Shown: positions 32,101 to 41,265 of the stretch, in pieces | Layout of the letters: each line of letters starts with the position of its first letter | Position numbering within the stretch: position 1 is the first letter of the stretch | Position numbers and translations under genes: made by a program | The notes under the pieces: model-generated | Databases searched by the model: none | What the model was told of the DNA's origin: nothing | Seen by the model: only the letters and a program-made list of their open reading frames with translations | Assembly: GCF_900107925.1 (NCBI RefSeq) | Contig: NZ_FNUJ01000006.1 | Location: 248,001 to 312,000 of the forward strand | Direction of reading: 5' to 3' | Source: Amycolatopsis pretoriensis | Lineage (GTDB): Bacteria > Actinomycetota > Actinomycetes > Mycobacteriales > Pseudonocardiaceae | DNA length: 64,000 nucleotides

Positions 32101-33694
32101 TCTTCGCCGGGTCCGGTGCCAGGAATGCCTGGCCGCCCGTCGCCGCGGTCAGTTCGTCCAGTTCTGCTTTGTCCGCGTCCGGGCCGATGCCCACTCCGAT
32201 CAGCGGGATCGGGCGGTGGGGGTCCTGCAGCTTCGTCAGCTCCGCCAGCACCTCCGCCCGGGAAATGCTGTGCGCGTCCTCGTTGCGGCCGTCCGTCAGG
32301 ACTATCACCAGGTTCAACCGCCCTGGCTCCCACTCCCGGCGAGCCGTCCGGTACGTGTCCAGCACGCTGTCGTACAGCCCCGTTCCGCCGTCCGGGGTGG
32401 CCTTCACCTGGGCCAGCCGGTCCAACGCCCCGCTCGACAGGTGCTGGGCCACCGATGCCATCGGCAGCAGCTCGCGGTAGTCCTTGTCGCCGTCCAGGCG
32501 GGTCGAGAACGCCAGCATGCGCAGCTGGGTCGTCGGCTTGAACAGGTGCATGGCCTTCTCCGTCGCCTGCATCGACACCTGCATGCGGTTCAGCCCCGTC
32601 CCCGGCACCTGCGCGTTCATCGAGCCCGACACGTCGACGAGCACCTGCACCCGCGCGCTCAGGTTGACCCCGGCCCACTGGTTGAGCAGCTCGTCGACCG
32701 CGCCCGCGGCGGGGAGGCTCGCCGTGCGGATGCCCGGTGGTGATACGCGTGGGTCGTCGGCTCGGTCGCGCAGGGCCTGGCCGCCCGCCGCGCGCAGGCC
32801 CGTCTTCGCGATCGCGTCCGCGCCCGCGTCGCCGAGGACCGCGTCGCGCAGCGCGTCGACGATCGGGCGCTGCTGCGGGGTGATCCCGCCCAGCTCCGCG
32901 AACGGGTAGTCCAACGTGGGCACTGCCGTCGCGTAGACGGCAACCAGCGGCGACGACCGGTCCTCGATGTTGTGGCGCAGCACCGAATTCTCCGACGCGG
33001 GGAACGCCGTCACCGATGCCGTGCCGCCGCTGCCGCTCGATCCCGGCAGCCGCGCGATCAGGTCCGTCTCCGCGCCGAGCGTGTTGGCCGAGAACCGCCG
33101 CAGCAGCGCGACGTACGCGCCCGCGGGCTCGGGCGCCGGCCGGACGCTCTCCTTCAGCCCGAGCAGCGCCAGCGCGCCGACCGCGTCGCGGGCCGGGTCG
33201 GACATCCCCGGGACGGTCCCCGGCGCGCCCAGCACGTCGGCCCAGGCCGGCGTCCGCTCGGGCCAGCCGAGGCCCTTGACGACGTCCTCCGCGGTGGCCA
33301 GCACCACCGGTGAGCTGGCCACCGACGCCCCGGACTCGGGGACGTCGGCGGCGCCGAGCCGGTGGGCGCGCCGCAGTGCGAGGGTCGAGTCCGGCACCCA
33401 CACCTGCGGGCGCGGGCTGCCGTCGGACATGGCGAGCCGCTCGGCGGCCGACGCCGGCTCCCTGGTCTGGACCTCGACGGAACCGCACGACAGGTTCAGA
33501 TCCCGGGCGACGAGCGACAGCGCGGGCGCGACGTCGGCGGACGCGGTGACGAGGACCTTCGCCGGCTGCACGCACGTGGGCCGGGACTTCACCGCCGAGA
33601 CGGTCACCCAGGCCGCCGCCCCGAGGACGACCACGAGCCCGGTCGCGACGACCGGCATCAGCAACCGGCGTCTTCCGTCGGAGTGACGTCCCAT
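32054..33694 (-). CDS. Membrane-anchored substrate-binding-like / VWA domain protein
   Basis: A 546-residue protein with an N-terminal transmembrane anchor (residues about 11-35, no lipobox). Residues about 40-300 resemble a type 2 periplasmic substrate-binding fold (VWVPDSTLALRRA, PAWADVLGAP). The C-terminal VWA domain (about 340-546) has the MIDAS motif DVSGS and a downstream VLTDGRNED. Such fusions are common in actinobacteria but their ligands are unknown. A role in extracellular metal-dependent adhesion or complex assembly is inference. The stop overlaps the permease gene by 47 bp. Confidence 0.82.
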   Translation of the reverse strand: MGRHSDGRRRLLMPVVATGLVVVLGAAAWVTVSAVKSRPTCVQPAKVLVTASADVAPALSLVARDLNLSCGSVEVQTREPASAAERLAMSDGSPRPQVWVPDSTLALRRAHRLGAADVPESGASVASSPVVLATAEDVVKGLGWPERTPAWADVLGAPGTVPGMSDPARDAVGALALLGLKESVRPAPEPAGAYVALLRRFSANTLGAETDLIARLPGSSGSGGTASVTAFPASENSVLRHNIEDRSSPLVAVYATAVPTLDYPFAELGGITPQQRPIVDALRDAVLGDAGADAIAKTGLRAAGGQALRDRADDPRVSPPGIRTASLPAAGAVDELLNQWAGVNLSARVQVLVDVSGSMNAQVPGTGLNRMQVSMQATEKAMHLFKPTTQLRMLAFSTRLDGDKDYRELLPMASVAQHLSSGALDRLAQVKATPDGGTGLYDSVLDTYRTARREWEPGRLNLVIVLTDGRNEDAHSISRAEVLAELTKLQDPHRPIPLIGVGIGPDADKAELDELTAATGGQAFLAPDPAKITDVFFGALSRIAGG

Positions 33695-33803
33695 CGGCGG
33701 CCTCTCTTCGGCGAGGCGAGTGGGATCAGGTTAGCGCCGGGCAAAGCACCGGTTCGTGGTCCGGACGGCCTAACAACGCCTCATCCGCAAGAAAGCAGTG
33801 GCA

Positions 33804-33830
33804 CATTGAGGGACACTTGGTCCCTCAATG
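33804..33830 (-). terminator. Perfect hairpin downstream of rnj
   Basis: CATTGAGGGAC at 33804-33814 and GTCCCTCAATG at 33820-33830 form an 11-bp stem with a 5-nt loop, 25 bp past the rnj stop. The rest of 33695-33854 carries no gene. Confidence 0.7.
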
Positions 33831-33854
33831 CGCCATTCACGGCTTTCGAAGGGG

Positions 33855-35552
33855 CTAGACCGGGATGACCGTCGGGACGATCATCGGGCGGCGGCGGTAG
33901 GTGTCGGCCACCCAGCGGCCCACCACCCGGCGGACCGCCTGGGCGATCCGGTGCGTGTCGGTGATGCCTTCGGCCTCCGTGCGCGCCAGCTCCATCTCCA
34001 CCAGCGGGACGACCGCGGCCAGGGCCTTCGGGTCGTCGGAGAAGCCGCGGCCGGACACCGTCGGGCTGCTGACCGCGCGGCCGGTGCTGGAGTCCACCGC
34101 GACGCTGATCGAGATGAACCCGCCCTCGCCGAGGACCAGCCGGTCCGACAGGGTCGACTCGCCGACGTCGCCGACCGACAGGCCGTCGACGTACACATGA
34201 CCGACCTCGACGCGGCCGGTGCGCGACGCCTTGCCGTCGACCAGGTCGACGACCACGCCGTCCTCGGCGATGACCACGTTCTCCGGGGCGACGCCGGTGC
34301 GGATCGCCAGCTCGCCGTTCGCGCGCAGGTGCTTCCACTCGCCGTGGACCGGCATGACGTTGCTCGGGCGCACCGCGTTGTACAGGTACAGCAGCTCGCC
34401 CGCCGACGCGTGGCCGGACACGTGGACCTTCGCGTTGCCCTGGTGCACGACGTTGGCGCCGAGCCGGGTCAGGCCGTTGACCACGCCGAACACCGCGGTT
34501 TCGTTGCCCGGGATCATCGAGCTGGCCAGCACGACGGTGTCGCCCGCGCGGATCGAGATCTGCCGGTGCTCGCCCCGCGCCATCCGCGACAGCGCCGAGA
34601 GCGGCTCGCCCTGCGAACCCGTCGAGACGAACAGGACCTTGCTCTCGGGCAGCGTGCTGGCCTGGTCGAGGTCGACGAGCAGGCCGTCGGGCACGTTCAG
34701 CAGGCCCAGCTCGGCCGCGATCCCCATGTTCCGGACCATCGACCGGCCGACGAACGCGATCCGGCGGCCATGCCGCTGCGCGGCGTCGAGGACCTGCTGG
34801 ACGCGGTGGACGTGGCTGGCGAAGCACGCCACGATCACGCGCTGGTCCACGCGCCGGATGACGTCGTCGAGGACCGGGCCGATGTCCCGCTCGGGCATGA
34901 CGAACCCGGGGACCTCGGCGTTGGTCGAGTCGACGCAGAACAGGTCGACGCCCTCGTCGCCGAGCCGGGAGAACCCGGCCAGGTCGGTGAGGCGCCCGTC
35001 CAGCGGGAGCTGGTCGAGCTTGATGTCGCCGGTGTGCAGGACCACGCCCGCCGGGGTGCGGATGGCCACGGCCAGCGCGTCCGGGATCGAGTGGTTCACC
35101 GCGAAGAACTCGAGGTTGAACACGCCGACGTCGCGGCGCTCGCCTTCGCGGACCTCGATCAGCTTCGGCCGCTGCCGGTGCTCCTTGGCCTTCGCCGCGA
35201 GCAGCGCGTTGGTGAACCGCGAGCCGTAGATCGGCAGGTCCGGGCGCAGGCGCAGGAGGAACGGGACGGCACCGATGTGGTCCTCGTGCCCGTGGGTGAG
35301 CACCAGGCCTTCGATGTCGTCGAGGCGGTCCTCGATCGCGCGGAAGTCCGGCAGGATCAAGTCGACGCCGGGCTGGTCGTCCTCGGGGAAGAGGACCCCG
35401 CAGTCGACGATGAGCAGCCGGCCGCCGAACTCGAAAACGGTCATGTTGCGCCCGACCTCGCCGATGCCGCCCAGCGCGACGACGCGCAGGGCTCCCTCGG
35501 GGAGTGCGGGCGGGGCGTTGGTGGGGCCTGGACCGGGGGGAAGTGAAGTCAC
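33855..35552 (-). CDS. rnj: Ribonuclease J
   Basis: A 565-residue metallo-beta-lactamase/beta-CASP nuclease with both 5'-3' exonuclease and endonuclease activity on RNA. The zinc-site motif THGHEDHIG lies at about residue 85 and the beta-CASP histidines later (SGHAS near 375). The C-terminal domain includes DVGESTLSDRLVLGEGGF. GTG at 35552 overlaps the dapA stop by 4 bases (GTGA), so rnj is coupled to dapA. The dapA-rnj order matches Rv2753c-Rv2752c. Confidence 0.95.
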   Translation of the reverse strand: MTSLPPGPGPTNAPPALPEGALRVVALGGIGEVGRNMTVFEFGGRLLIVDCGVLFPEDDQPGVDLILPDFRAIEDRLDDIEGLVLTHGHEDHIGAVPFLLRLRPDLPIYGSRFTNALLAAKAKEHRQRPKLIEVREGERRDVGVFNLEFFAVNHSIPDALAVAIRTPAGVVLHTGDIKLDQLPLDGRLTDLAGFSRLGDEGVDLFCVDSTNAEVPGFVMPERDIGPVLDDVIRRVDQRVIVACFASHVHRVQQVLDAAQRHGRRIAFVGRSMVRNMGIAAELGLLNVPDGLLVDLDQASTLPESKVLFVSTGSQGEPLSALSRMARGEHRQISIRAGDTVVLASSMIPGNETAVFGVVNGLTRLGANVVHQGNAKVHVSGHASAGELLYLYNAVRPSNVMPVHGEWKHLRANGELAIRTGVAPENVVIAEDGVVVDLVDGKASRTGRVEVGHVYVDGLSVGDVGESTLSDRLVLGEGGFISISVAVDSSTGRAVSSPTVSGRGFSDDPKALAAVVPLVEMELARTEAEGITDTHRIAQAVRRVVGRWVADTYRRRPMIVPTVIPV

Positions 35553-36562
35553 CGAGGCAGGGTCCCAACGCTGGTGTGCGAGGTCGGCGCCACGTAGGCG
35601 GCCCTCGAGTCTGCTTGTGCCACCCGCTCACCATGCCAGTCCTGGGCCGCCGTGTCGCCCAGCGGCACGCCGCCCCGGCCGAGATCGGCGGCGATCAAGG
35701 TGGCCTGCTCGGCGGTCGGGGCCACGATCGGCAGCCGCGGGTCGCCGACGTCGAAGCCGCGCAGCCGCAGCGCCGTCTTGCTGAACGCGACCCCGCCGAC
35801 CCGCGACATCGCGCGCAGCACCGGCAGCATGCCGCGGTGGTTGGTGCGCGCGGTGGACGTGTCGCCGTTCTCGTAGGCGTCGATCATCGCGCGGATCCGG
35901 CCCGCGACGACGTGACCGATCACACTCACCACGCCGGTGCCGCCGACGGAGATCCACGGCAGGTTCAGGCCGTCGTCGCCGGAGTAGTACGCGAGGTGGG
36001 TGCTCGCGATGACCTCGGAGCCGGCGATCAGGTCGCCCTTGGCGTCCTTGACCGCGACGATCCGCGGGTGCTCGGCCAGCCGCAGCAGCGTGTCGACCTC
36101 GATCGGCACGACCGAGCGCGGCGGGATGTCGTAGAGCATCACCGGCAGGCCGGTGCTGTCCGCGACGGTGGTGAAGTGTGCGTGCAGGCCGGCTTGGCTG
36201 GGACGCGAGTAGTACGGGGTGACGACCAGCAGGCCGTGCGCGCCGGCCGCTTCGGCCTGCTTCGCCTGCTCGATGCTGTGGGCCGTGTTGTTGGTGCCCG
36301 CGCCGGCCACGACGGTCGCGCGGTCGCCGACGGCCTCGACCACGGCGCGGACGAGCTCCTGCTTCTCCGCGTCGCTCGTGGTCGGGCTCTCGCCGGTGGT
36401 GCCGTTGACCACGAGACCGTCGTTGCCCAGCTCCACGAGGTGCTCGGCCAGCTCCTGCGCCCGCTTCAGGTCCAGCGCGCCCTCGGCGTCGAAGGGGGTG
36501 ACCATCGCGGTGAGCACGCGCCCGAACGGCCGTCCGGGCGCTGCGGTAGGTGGGTTGGACAT
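35549..36562 (-). CDS. dapA: 4-hydroxy-tetrahydrodipicolinate synthase
   Basis: A 337-residue class I aldolase that condenses aspartate semialdehyde with pyruvate, the first committed step of lysine and diaminopimelate synthesis. VVNGTTGESPT, the Tyr region VVTPYYSRPSQ and the Schiff-base Lys in IVAVKDAKGD are present. It is about 35 residues longer than usual: after ATLIAADLGRGGVPL an extra tail runs to the rnj overlap. TACCGT lies 6 bp upstream of the ATG, so the mRNA may be leaderless. The second lysine gene, dapB, is 12 kb away. Confidence 0.95.
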   Translation of the reverse strand: MSNPPTAAPGRPFGRVLTAMVTPFDAEGALDLKRAQELAEHLVELGNDGLVVNGTTGESPTTSDAEKQELVRAVVEAVGDRATVVAGAGTNNTAHSIEQAKQAEAAGAHGLLVVTPYYSRPSQAGLHAHFTTVADSTGLPVMLYDIPPRSVVPIEVDTLLRLAEHPRIVAVKDAKGDLIAGSEVIASTHLAYYSGDDGLNLPWISVGGTGVVSVIGHVVAGRIRAMIDAYENGDTSTARTNHRGMLPVLRAMSRVGGVAFSKTALRLRGFDVGDPRLPIVAPTAEQATLIAADLGRGGVPLGDTAAQDWHGERVAQADSRAAYVAPTSHTSVGTLPR

Positions 36563-36663
36563 GCCCAGACGGTACCCCGTCGCACCGACAAAACCGCGCC
36601 GACCTGGTCAGGGGCGGCGAAGTGCGGAGGATTTCCGGGCCCCGGCCGTTCGTCGCGGAACTT

Positions 36664-38157
36664 CTACTTGACCTTGGTCACGATCGGCGCGGTGATGGGC
36701 CCGCCGTCGGCGCGCGTCAGCAGGCAGTAGAACTCGCGGGTCGGCCCGTCGCTGCCGCTGTCGGCGGACGGCGCGCGCTCCCATTCGGCCTGGGTGGGGA
36801 CGATCGCGCGGAAGGTCAGGTCCGGCCGCTTGGTGTCGGGGACGATCGACGAGCGGAACGCGGTCGCGCACGCCGCTTCGGCGCTCGCCGTCACCGCGGG
36901 CTGCCCGGGGTAGGCCGCCACCTTGGCGTCGTCGGAGTTCCAGTTCTCGACCGACAGCAGGCCGCCGATCTCGTAGACCTCGAGGGTGTGGCTCTTGTCG
37001 CACTCGGTGTGGTTGTCGTCCTTGCTGATGACCGCGCCGTCCTGGACCGGCCCGTTGTAGCAGCGGTAGTAGTCGGTGATGTCGACCCGCAGCTGGCCGT
37101 TGACGCCGAAGGTCATGGTCGGCTGCTTCTGCTTGTCGGCGGCCGGCGTCTCGTACGCCTTGCCGGCGAAGAAACCGCCGATCAGGGCACCGATGACCGC
37201 CACCGCGGCCAGAGCCAGCCACAGCGCGCGCAGGTTCTTCTTCGGCGGCTGGGACGCGAGCCGGGTCATCGGCTGGACCATCGCGGTGCCGCCCGGCGGC
37301 GTGGGCCGCATGCCCTGCGCCGTGGTCAGCAGGTTCTGCGCCTGCGCCGCGGTGAGCCGAGCGTCGGGGTTGGCGACGAGCAGGCCGAGGATCGCCGCGG
37401 CGAGCGGGCCGTGGCCGCGGGTCAGGTACGGGATCTCGGTCATGATCGCGTGCAGCGTCGCGGCCGTGGTCGCGCGCTCGAACGGGAGCGTGCCTTCGAC
37501 GGCGAAGAACAGCGTCGCGCCCAGGGACCACAGGTCGGACGCGGGCATCGCTTCGCGGCCTTCGACGCGCTCGGGCGCCATGAACGCGGGCGAGCCGACG
37601 ATCATGCCGCTGGTGGTCAGGCGCGGGTCGTCGACGGCGTGGGCGATGCCGAAGTCGGTGAGCTTCACGCGGCCGTCCGGCGCGACCAGGATGTTCGCCG
37701 GCTTGACGTCCCGGTGCACGATCCCGGCCGCGTGCGCCGCCTGCAGCGCGGCGAGGACCCGCTCCCCCATCATCGCGGCCTGCGCGGCGGGCATCGGGCC
37801 GCGCTGGCGCACGAGGTCGGCCAGCGACGGCGCTTCGACGAGCTCCATGACGATGAACGTGGTGCCGCCGTCGGTGACGACGTCGTAGACCGTGACGACC
37901 GCGGGGTCGTTGAGCCGCCCGCCGGTGCGCACCTCGCGCAGCGCGCGCTCGGAGAAGACGGCGGCCGACTCGGCGTCGGGCAGCCGCAGTTCCTTGACCG
38001 CGACCTGGCGGCCGATGACCTGGTCCTGCGCCCGCCACACGACCCCCATGCCACCGCGGCCCAGCTCGCCCAGGAGCGCGTAACGGCCCGCGACCACCCG
38101 CTGACCAGGCGTGGCGGGCGCCTGCGGTGGATACGGCCGGGTCTGTTCGTCGGTCAC
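36664..38157 (-). CDS. Membrane Ser/Thr protein kinase (PknB type) with extracellular Cys domain
   Basis: A 497-residue receptor kinase. Kinase domain at about residues 25-285: glycine loop LGRGGMGVVW, VAVKELRL Lys, HRDVKPANI catalytic loop near 150, DFG, and SPAFMAPE. A membrane helix at about 307-330 is followed by an extracellular domain of about 165 residues with four Cys (YYRCYNG, TECDKS, EAACAT, FYCLL) and a YxxG-type strand pattern. No PASTA repeats. GTG at 38157 follows AAAAGGAG. It lies upstream of dapA on the same strand, but 100 bp and a likely dapA promoter separate them. Confidence 0.92.
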   Translation of the reverse strand: MTDEQTRPYPPQAPATPGQRVVAGRYALLGELGRGGMGVVWRAQDQVIGRQVAVKELRLPDAESAAVFSERALREVRTGGRLNDPAVVTVYDVVTDGGTTFIVMELVEAPSLADLVRQRGPMPAAQAAMMGERVLAALQAAHAAGIVHRDVKPANILVAPDGRVKLTDFGIAHAVDDPRLTTSGMIVGSPAFMAPERVEGREAMPASDLWSLGATLFFAVEGTLPFERATTAATLHAIMTEIPYLTRGHGPLAAAILGLLVANPDARLTAAQAQNLLTTAQGMRPTPPGGTAMVQPMTRLASQPPKKNLRALWLALAAVAVIGALIGGFFAGKAYETPAADKQKQPTMTFGVNGQLRVDITDYYRCYNGPVQDGAVISKDDNHTECDKSHTLEVYEIGGLLSVENWNSDDAKVAAYPGQPAVTASAEAACATAFRSSIVPDTKRPDLTFRAIVPTQAEWERAPSADSGSDGPTREFYCLLTRADGGPITAPIVTKVK

Positions 38158-38234
38158 GATGCTCCTTTTGGCGGCGGTCGCGCAGATGCTAGTCGGACCG
38201 CCGCGGAGCGCCCGGGGTTCCGCGGAATTGTGAC

Positions 38235-38669
38235 TCAGCGGTGCGTTTCGCCCCGGTACGGGAGCCAGCGGTAGCCCGGCGCGAAGTCGCTGAACGCGGC
38301 GCGCCGGCCGGCGGCGGCCCAGATGTCCTCACTGACCACGAGCCCCGGGAAGATCGTCAGGTCCCGCTCGGCCACCAGGTCGGCGTACGTGCGGAACTCG
38401 TCGGTCTCGACCCCGGCGAGGGCGTAGCGGTAGACCGGCGGGGCGGTCCGCAGCAGCCAGTAGAGCTGCCGCCCGGCCGCGGTCATGGCCGCCGCTTCCG
38501 CGGCGGTGTGCGCGCCGTTGCTGCTGAGGTCTTCGGGCGCGATGCCGCACCACCAGCCGGCGCCGTCGGAGAAGACCCTCGCCGGCCAGCCTTCGAAGTG
38601 GCGGGCGAGGTCGCGGGCGTGGTTTTCGCGCGGGCCGCATTCGGCGTTGAGGGCGTAGATCCAGGCCAT
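38235..38669 (-). CDS. Hypothetical protein
   Basis: A 144-residue soluble protein (MAWIYALNAECGPRENHARDL...) rich in aromatic residues, with GWWCGIAPEDLSSNG and a C-terminal FAPGYRWLPYRGE. I do not recognise a family. It starts 5 bp after the mntH stop on the same strand, so it is probably co-transcribed with the metal transporter. No metal-binding motif is evident. Confidence 0.6.
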   Translation of the reverse strand: MAWIYALNAECGPRENHARDLARHFEGWPARVFSDGAGWWCGIAPEDLSSNGAHTAAEAAAMTAAGRQLYWLLRTAPPVYRYALAGVETDEFRTYADLVAERDLTIFPGLVVSEDIWAAAGRRAAFSDFAPGYRWLPYRGETHR

Positions 38670-38673
38670 CCGC

Positions 38674-39915
38674 TCAGCCGGTGACAGTCAGGTGGATCAG
38701 GACGAGGTTCAACGCGATGATAACGCCTGCGACGACCGACGCCGCGACCGTCGTGAGCCGCCGGTTGACGTCGTCGCCCATCAGCCGCCGGTCGGCCGTC
38801 AGCCGGATCAGCGGCACGAGCGCGAACGGGATGCCGAACGACAGCACCACCTGCGAGACGACCAGGGCCGCGCTCGGGTCGGCGCCCAGGGCGAGCACCA
38901 CGATCGCCGGGGTGAGCGTGACAAGGCGGCGCAGGACGAGCGGGATCCGCTTGTGCAGCAGGCCCTGCATGATCATCGCGCCGGCGTACGCGCCCACCGA
39001 CGTCGACGCGAGCCCCGAGGCCAGCAGGCCGATGGCGAACATCAGCGCGATGCCGGGGCCGAGCGCCAGCGAGACCGCGTGGTGCGCGCCCTCGATGCTG
39101 TCGACGCCCGCCTGGCCCTGCAGGTTCGTCGCGGCGAGCAGCAGCATGCCGAGGTTCACCGCGCCCGCGAGCAGCATCGCCAGGCCGACGTCGGCACGGG
39201 TGGCGCGCAGCAGGCGTCGCTTGCTCGTCCCCTCCGCGCGGCCGTGGCGGTCGCGGACCAGACCGGAGTGCAGGTAGACGGCGTGCGGCATGACGGTCGC
39301 GCCCAGCATCGCGGCCGCGATGAGGACGCTGCCCGCGCCGTCGAACTTCGGCACCAGCCCGCCGAGCGTGTCGGCCGCGGACGGCGGCTCGACGAACAGG
39401 CTCGCCAGGAAGCCGACCGCGATGACCAGCAGCAGGCCGGTGACCACGCGTTCGAACGTCCGCTGGCCGCCGCGGTCCTGGACCACCAGCAGCGTCAGCG
39501 AAACCGCGCCGGTGATCAGGCCGCCGATGACCAGCGGCAGGTCGAACAGCAGGTACAGCGCGATGGCGCCGCCGACGACCTCGGCGAGGTCGGTGGCGAT
39601 GGCGACGACCTCGGCCTGCAGCCAGTAGGCCAGCCGCGCGGGCCGCGACAGCCGGGCGCGCAGGGCCTCCGGCAGCGACATCCCGCTGACCAGCCCGAGC
39701 TTCGCGGACAGGTACTGCACGAGCACGGCCATCAGGTTCGCCGCGACGATCACCCAGACCAGCAGGTAGCCGTAGCGGGCGCCGGCGCTGATGTTGGAGG
39801 CGACGTTCCCCGGGTCGACGTAGGCGATCGCGGCGACGAACGCCGGGCCGAGCAGGGCCGACCCGGCGCGCAGGCGCGTCGCGAGTCTCGGCCGGACAGC
39901 CTCGGTGACCGCCAT
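38674..39915 (-). CDS. mntH: Nramp-family divalent metal transporter
   Basis: A 413-residue protein with eleven or so membrane helices. The Nramp metal site is intact: DPGN in helix 1 (AIAYVDPGNVASN) and MPH in helix 6 (VMPHAVYLHSG). It imports Mn(II) or Fe(II) with protons. ATG at 39915. An imperfect 34-bp inverted repeat at 39950-39983, 35 bp upstream of the start, resembles a DtxR/MntR-type operator. Confidence 0.93.
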   Translation of the reverse strand: MAVTEAVRPRLATRLRAGSALLGPAFVAAIAYVDPGNVASNISAGARYGYLLVWVIVAANLMAVLVQYLSAKLGLVSGMSLPEALRARLSRPARLAYWLQAEVVAIATDLAEVVGGAIALYLLFDLPLVIGGLITGAVSLTLLVVQDRGGQRTFERVVTGLLLVIAVGFLASLFVEPPSAADTLGGLVPKFDGAGSVLIAAAMLGATVMPHAVYLHSGLVRDRHGRAEGTSKRRLLRATRADVGLAMLLAGAVNLGMLLLAATNLQGQAGVDSIEGAHHAVSLALGPGIALMFAIGLLASGLASTSVGAYAGAMIMQGLLHKRIPLVLRRLVTLTPAIVVLALGADPSAALVVSQVVLSFGIPFALVPLIRLTADRRLMGDDVNRRLTTVAASVVAGVIIALNLVLIHLTVTG

Positions 39916-39949
39916 GTCGTCTGCCTCTCAACCGGGTGTCGGGGATCCC

Positions 39950-39983
39950 AAATCGAAGTTTAGGCGTGCCGAACTTTCGATTT
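39950..39983. promoter_or_regulatory. Inverted repeat upstream of mntH, candidate MntR/DtxR operator
   Basis: Two 16-bp arms around a GT spacer match at 13 of 16 positions; the core is TTTAGGC-GT-GCCGAAC. DtxR-family operators have TTAGG..CCTAA-like cores, so manganese- or iron-dependent repression of mntH is a reasonable inference. Confidence 0.55.
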
Positions 39984-40043
39984 CAAGGGTGACGGCTCCC
40001 ACCCTTGCGCCGGGAGTACCCGTGAATCACCCGCCGAAAAGCG

Positions 40044-40439
40044 TCAGGGGTGCGCGACTTCGTGCCCGGACTCCCGCAGCGCCTTCACGGCGTGGTCGAG
40101 GTCGGTGCCGCGGACCAGGATGTGGTCGGTGTCGAACGTGGACATGGAGAACAGCGCGACCCCGGCCGCGGCGAGCTCCGAGGCCAGCGCGGCGATGATG
40201 CCGGTGAGCGTGAACTCCAGCGGCCCGCGGACCGAGAGCAGCCGCCAGCCGTCCTCGGCCGTGCCGCCGGCCGGTTCCCGCCCGGCCGGGCAGATGATGG
40301 ACAGCTCCTCGGGCGTGCGGGTCACCGAGACGAACGCGGGTTCGCCGGGTGCGAGCAGCTCGGCGGGCACCGGGGCGTCCGCGGGCAGCCGGACGACGGC
40401 GTACTCGCCGGGCCGGACGTCGATCGCCAGTCGTTTCAT
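40044..40439 (-). CDS. ACT domain-containing protein (CASTOR-like)
   Basis: A 131-residue protein with two ACT-like halves: YAVVRLPADAPVPAEL with SIICP, then RGPLEFTLTGIIAALASELAAAGVALFSMSTFDTD, the pattern of ACT_7/CASTOR-type amino-acid sensors. It probably binds an amino acid. The ATG at 40439 overlaps the thyX TGA by one base (TGATG), so the two are coupled. What it contributes to thymidylate synthesis is unclear. Confidence 0.8.
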   Translation of the reverse strand: MKRLAIDVRPGEYAVVRLPADAPVPAELLAPGEPAFVSVTRTPEELSIICPAGREPAGGTAEDGWRLLSVRGPLEFTLTGIIAALASELAAAGVALFSMSTFDTDHILVRGTDLDHAVKALRESGHEVAHP

Positions 40440-41185
40440 CAGCCTTCGAACACCTTCGGGCTCGTCGCGATCTCGGTGCCGTCCGGCAGCGTCGAGATGG
40501 TGAAGTCGGCGAACACGTTCGCCGCGGCCTTTTGCAGGTGCCGCAGGCACTCCACGGCCAGCTGCCGGATTTCGACGTCGGCGTGCTCGGTCGCGCGCAT
40601 CGCGACGAAGTGGCGCCAGGCCCGGTAGTTGCCGGTGACGACGATGCGGGTCTCGGTCGCGTTCGGCAGCACGGCGCGGGCGGCTTGGCGGGCTTGCTTG
40701 CGGCGCAGGGTCGCGCTCGGGACGTCGGCGAACTTCTCTTCGAGGCCGGCCAGCAGCTCGGTGTAGGCGTCGACGCTCGCCTGCGCCGCGGCGAGGAACT
40801 TCTCGTGCAGCACGGGATCGTTCGCGATGACCTCGGGCTCGACGAAGGCGGCGTCGCGCTCCGGCGCGTACCGGCGCGAAAGCTGCGAGTAGGAGAAGTG
40901 GCGGTGCCGGACCAGTTCGTGGGTCAGCGAGCGCGAGATCCCGGTGATGTAGAAGGTCACCGAACCGTGCTCGAGCACCGCGAGGTGACCGACGTCGATC
41001 ACGTGCTCGACGTAACCGGCGTTGGTGGCGGTGGCCGGGTTCGGCTTGTCCCACGCCTGGTAGCAGGCGCGGCCGGCGAATTCGGCGAGCGCCTCGCCGC
41101 CTTCGGCGTCGGTCGACCAGGGCACGTCTTCCGGCGGGAAGAACTCCGTCTTCGCGATCAGCTGCACCCTTGGTGACACGGCCAC
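40439..41185 (-). CDS. thyX: Flavin-dependent thymidylate synthase
   Basis: A 248-residue FAD enzyme that methylates dUMP to dTMP using methylenetetrahydrofolate. The ThyX signature RHRHFSYSQLSRRY lies near residue 95. I chose GTG at 41185 rather than 41191, because AAGGAG sits only 1 nt before 41191 but 7 nt before 41185. The C-terminal part KAAANVFADFTI and the FAD-binding region ITGISRSLTHELVRHRH support full length. Confidence 0.94.
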   Translation of the reverse strand: MAVSPRVQLIAKTEFFPPEDVPWSTDAEGGEALAEFAGRACYQAWDKPNPATATNAGYVEHVIDVGHLAVLEHGSVTFYITGISRSLTHELVRHRHFSYSQLSRRYAPERDAAFVEPEVIANDPVLHEKFLAAAQASVDAYTELLAGLEEKFADVPSATLRRKQARQAARAVLPNATETRIVVTGNYRAWRHFVAMRATEHADVEIRQLAVECLRHLQKAAANVFADFTISTLPDGTEIATSPKVFEG

Positions 41186-41230
41186 GTACACGCTCCTTCC
41201 ACAAGCTCTCCCGTGAGCCTAACCGCTTCC

Positions 41231-41259
41231 TTGACTGACGCCACGAGTGACGTCATAGT
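41231..41259 (+). promoter_or_regulatory. Promoter of the HicB-like gene
   Basis: TTGACT at 41231-41236 and CATAGT at 41254-41259 are 17 bp apart. Initiation would fall at or next to the ATG at 41266. The palindrome TGACGTCA at 41248-41255 overlaps the -10 and could be a repressor site. Confidence 0.55.
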
Positions 41260-41265
41260 GGTGTC

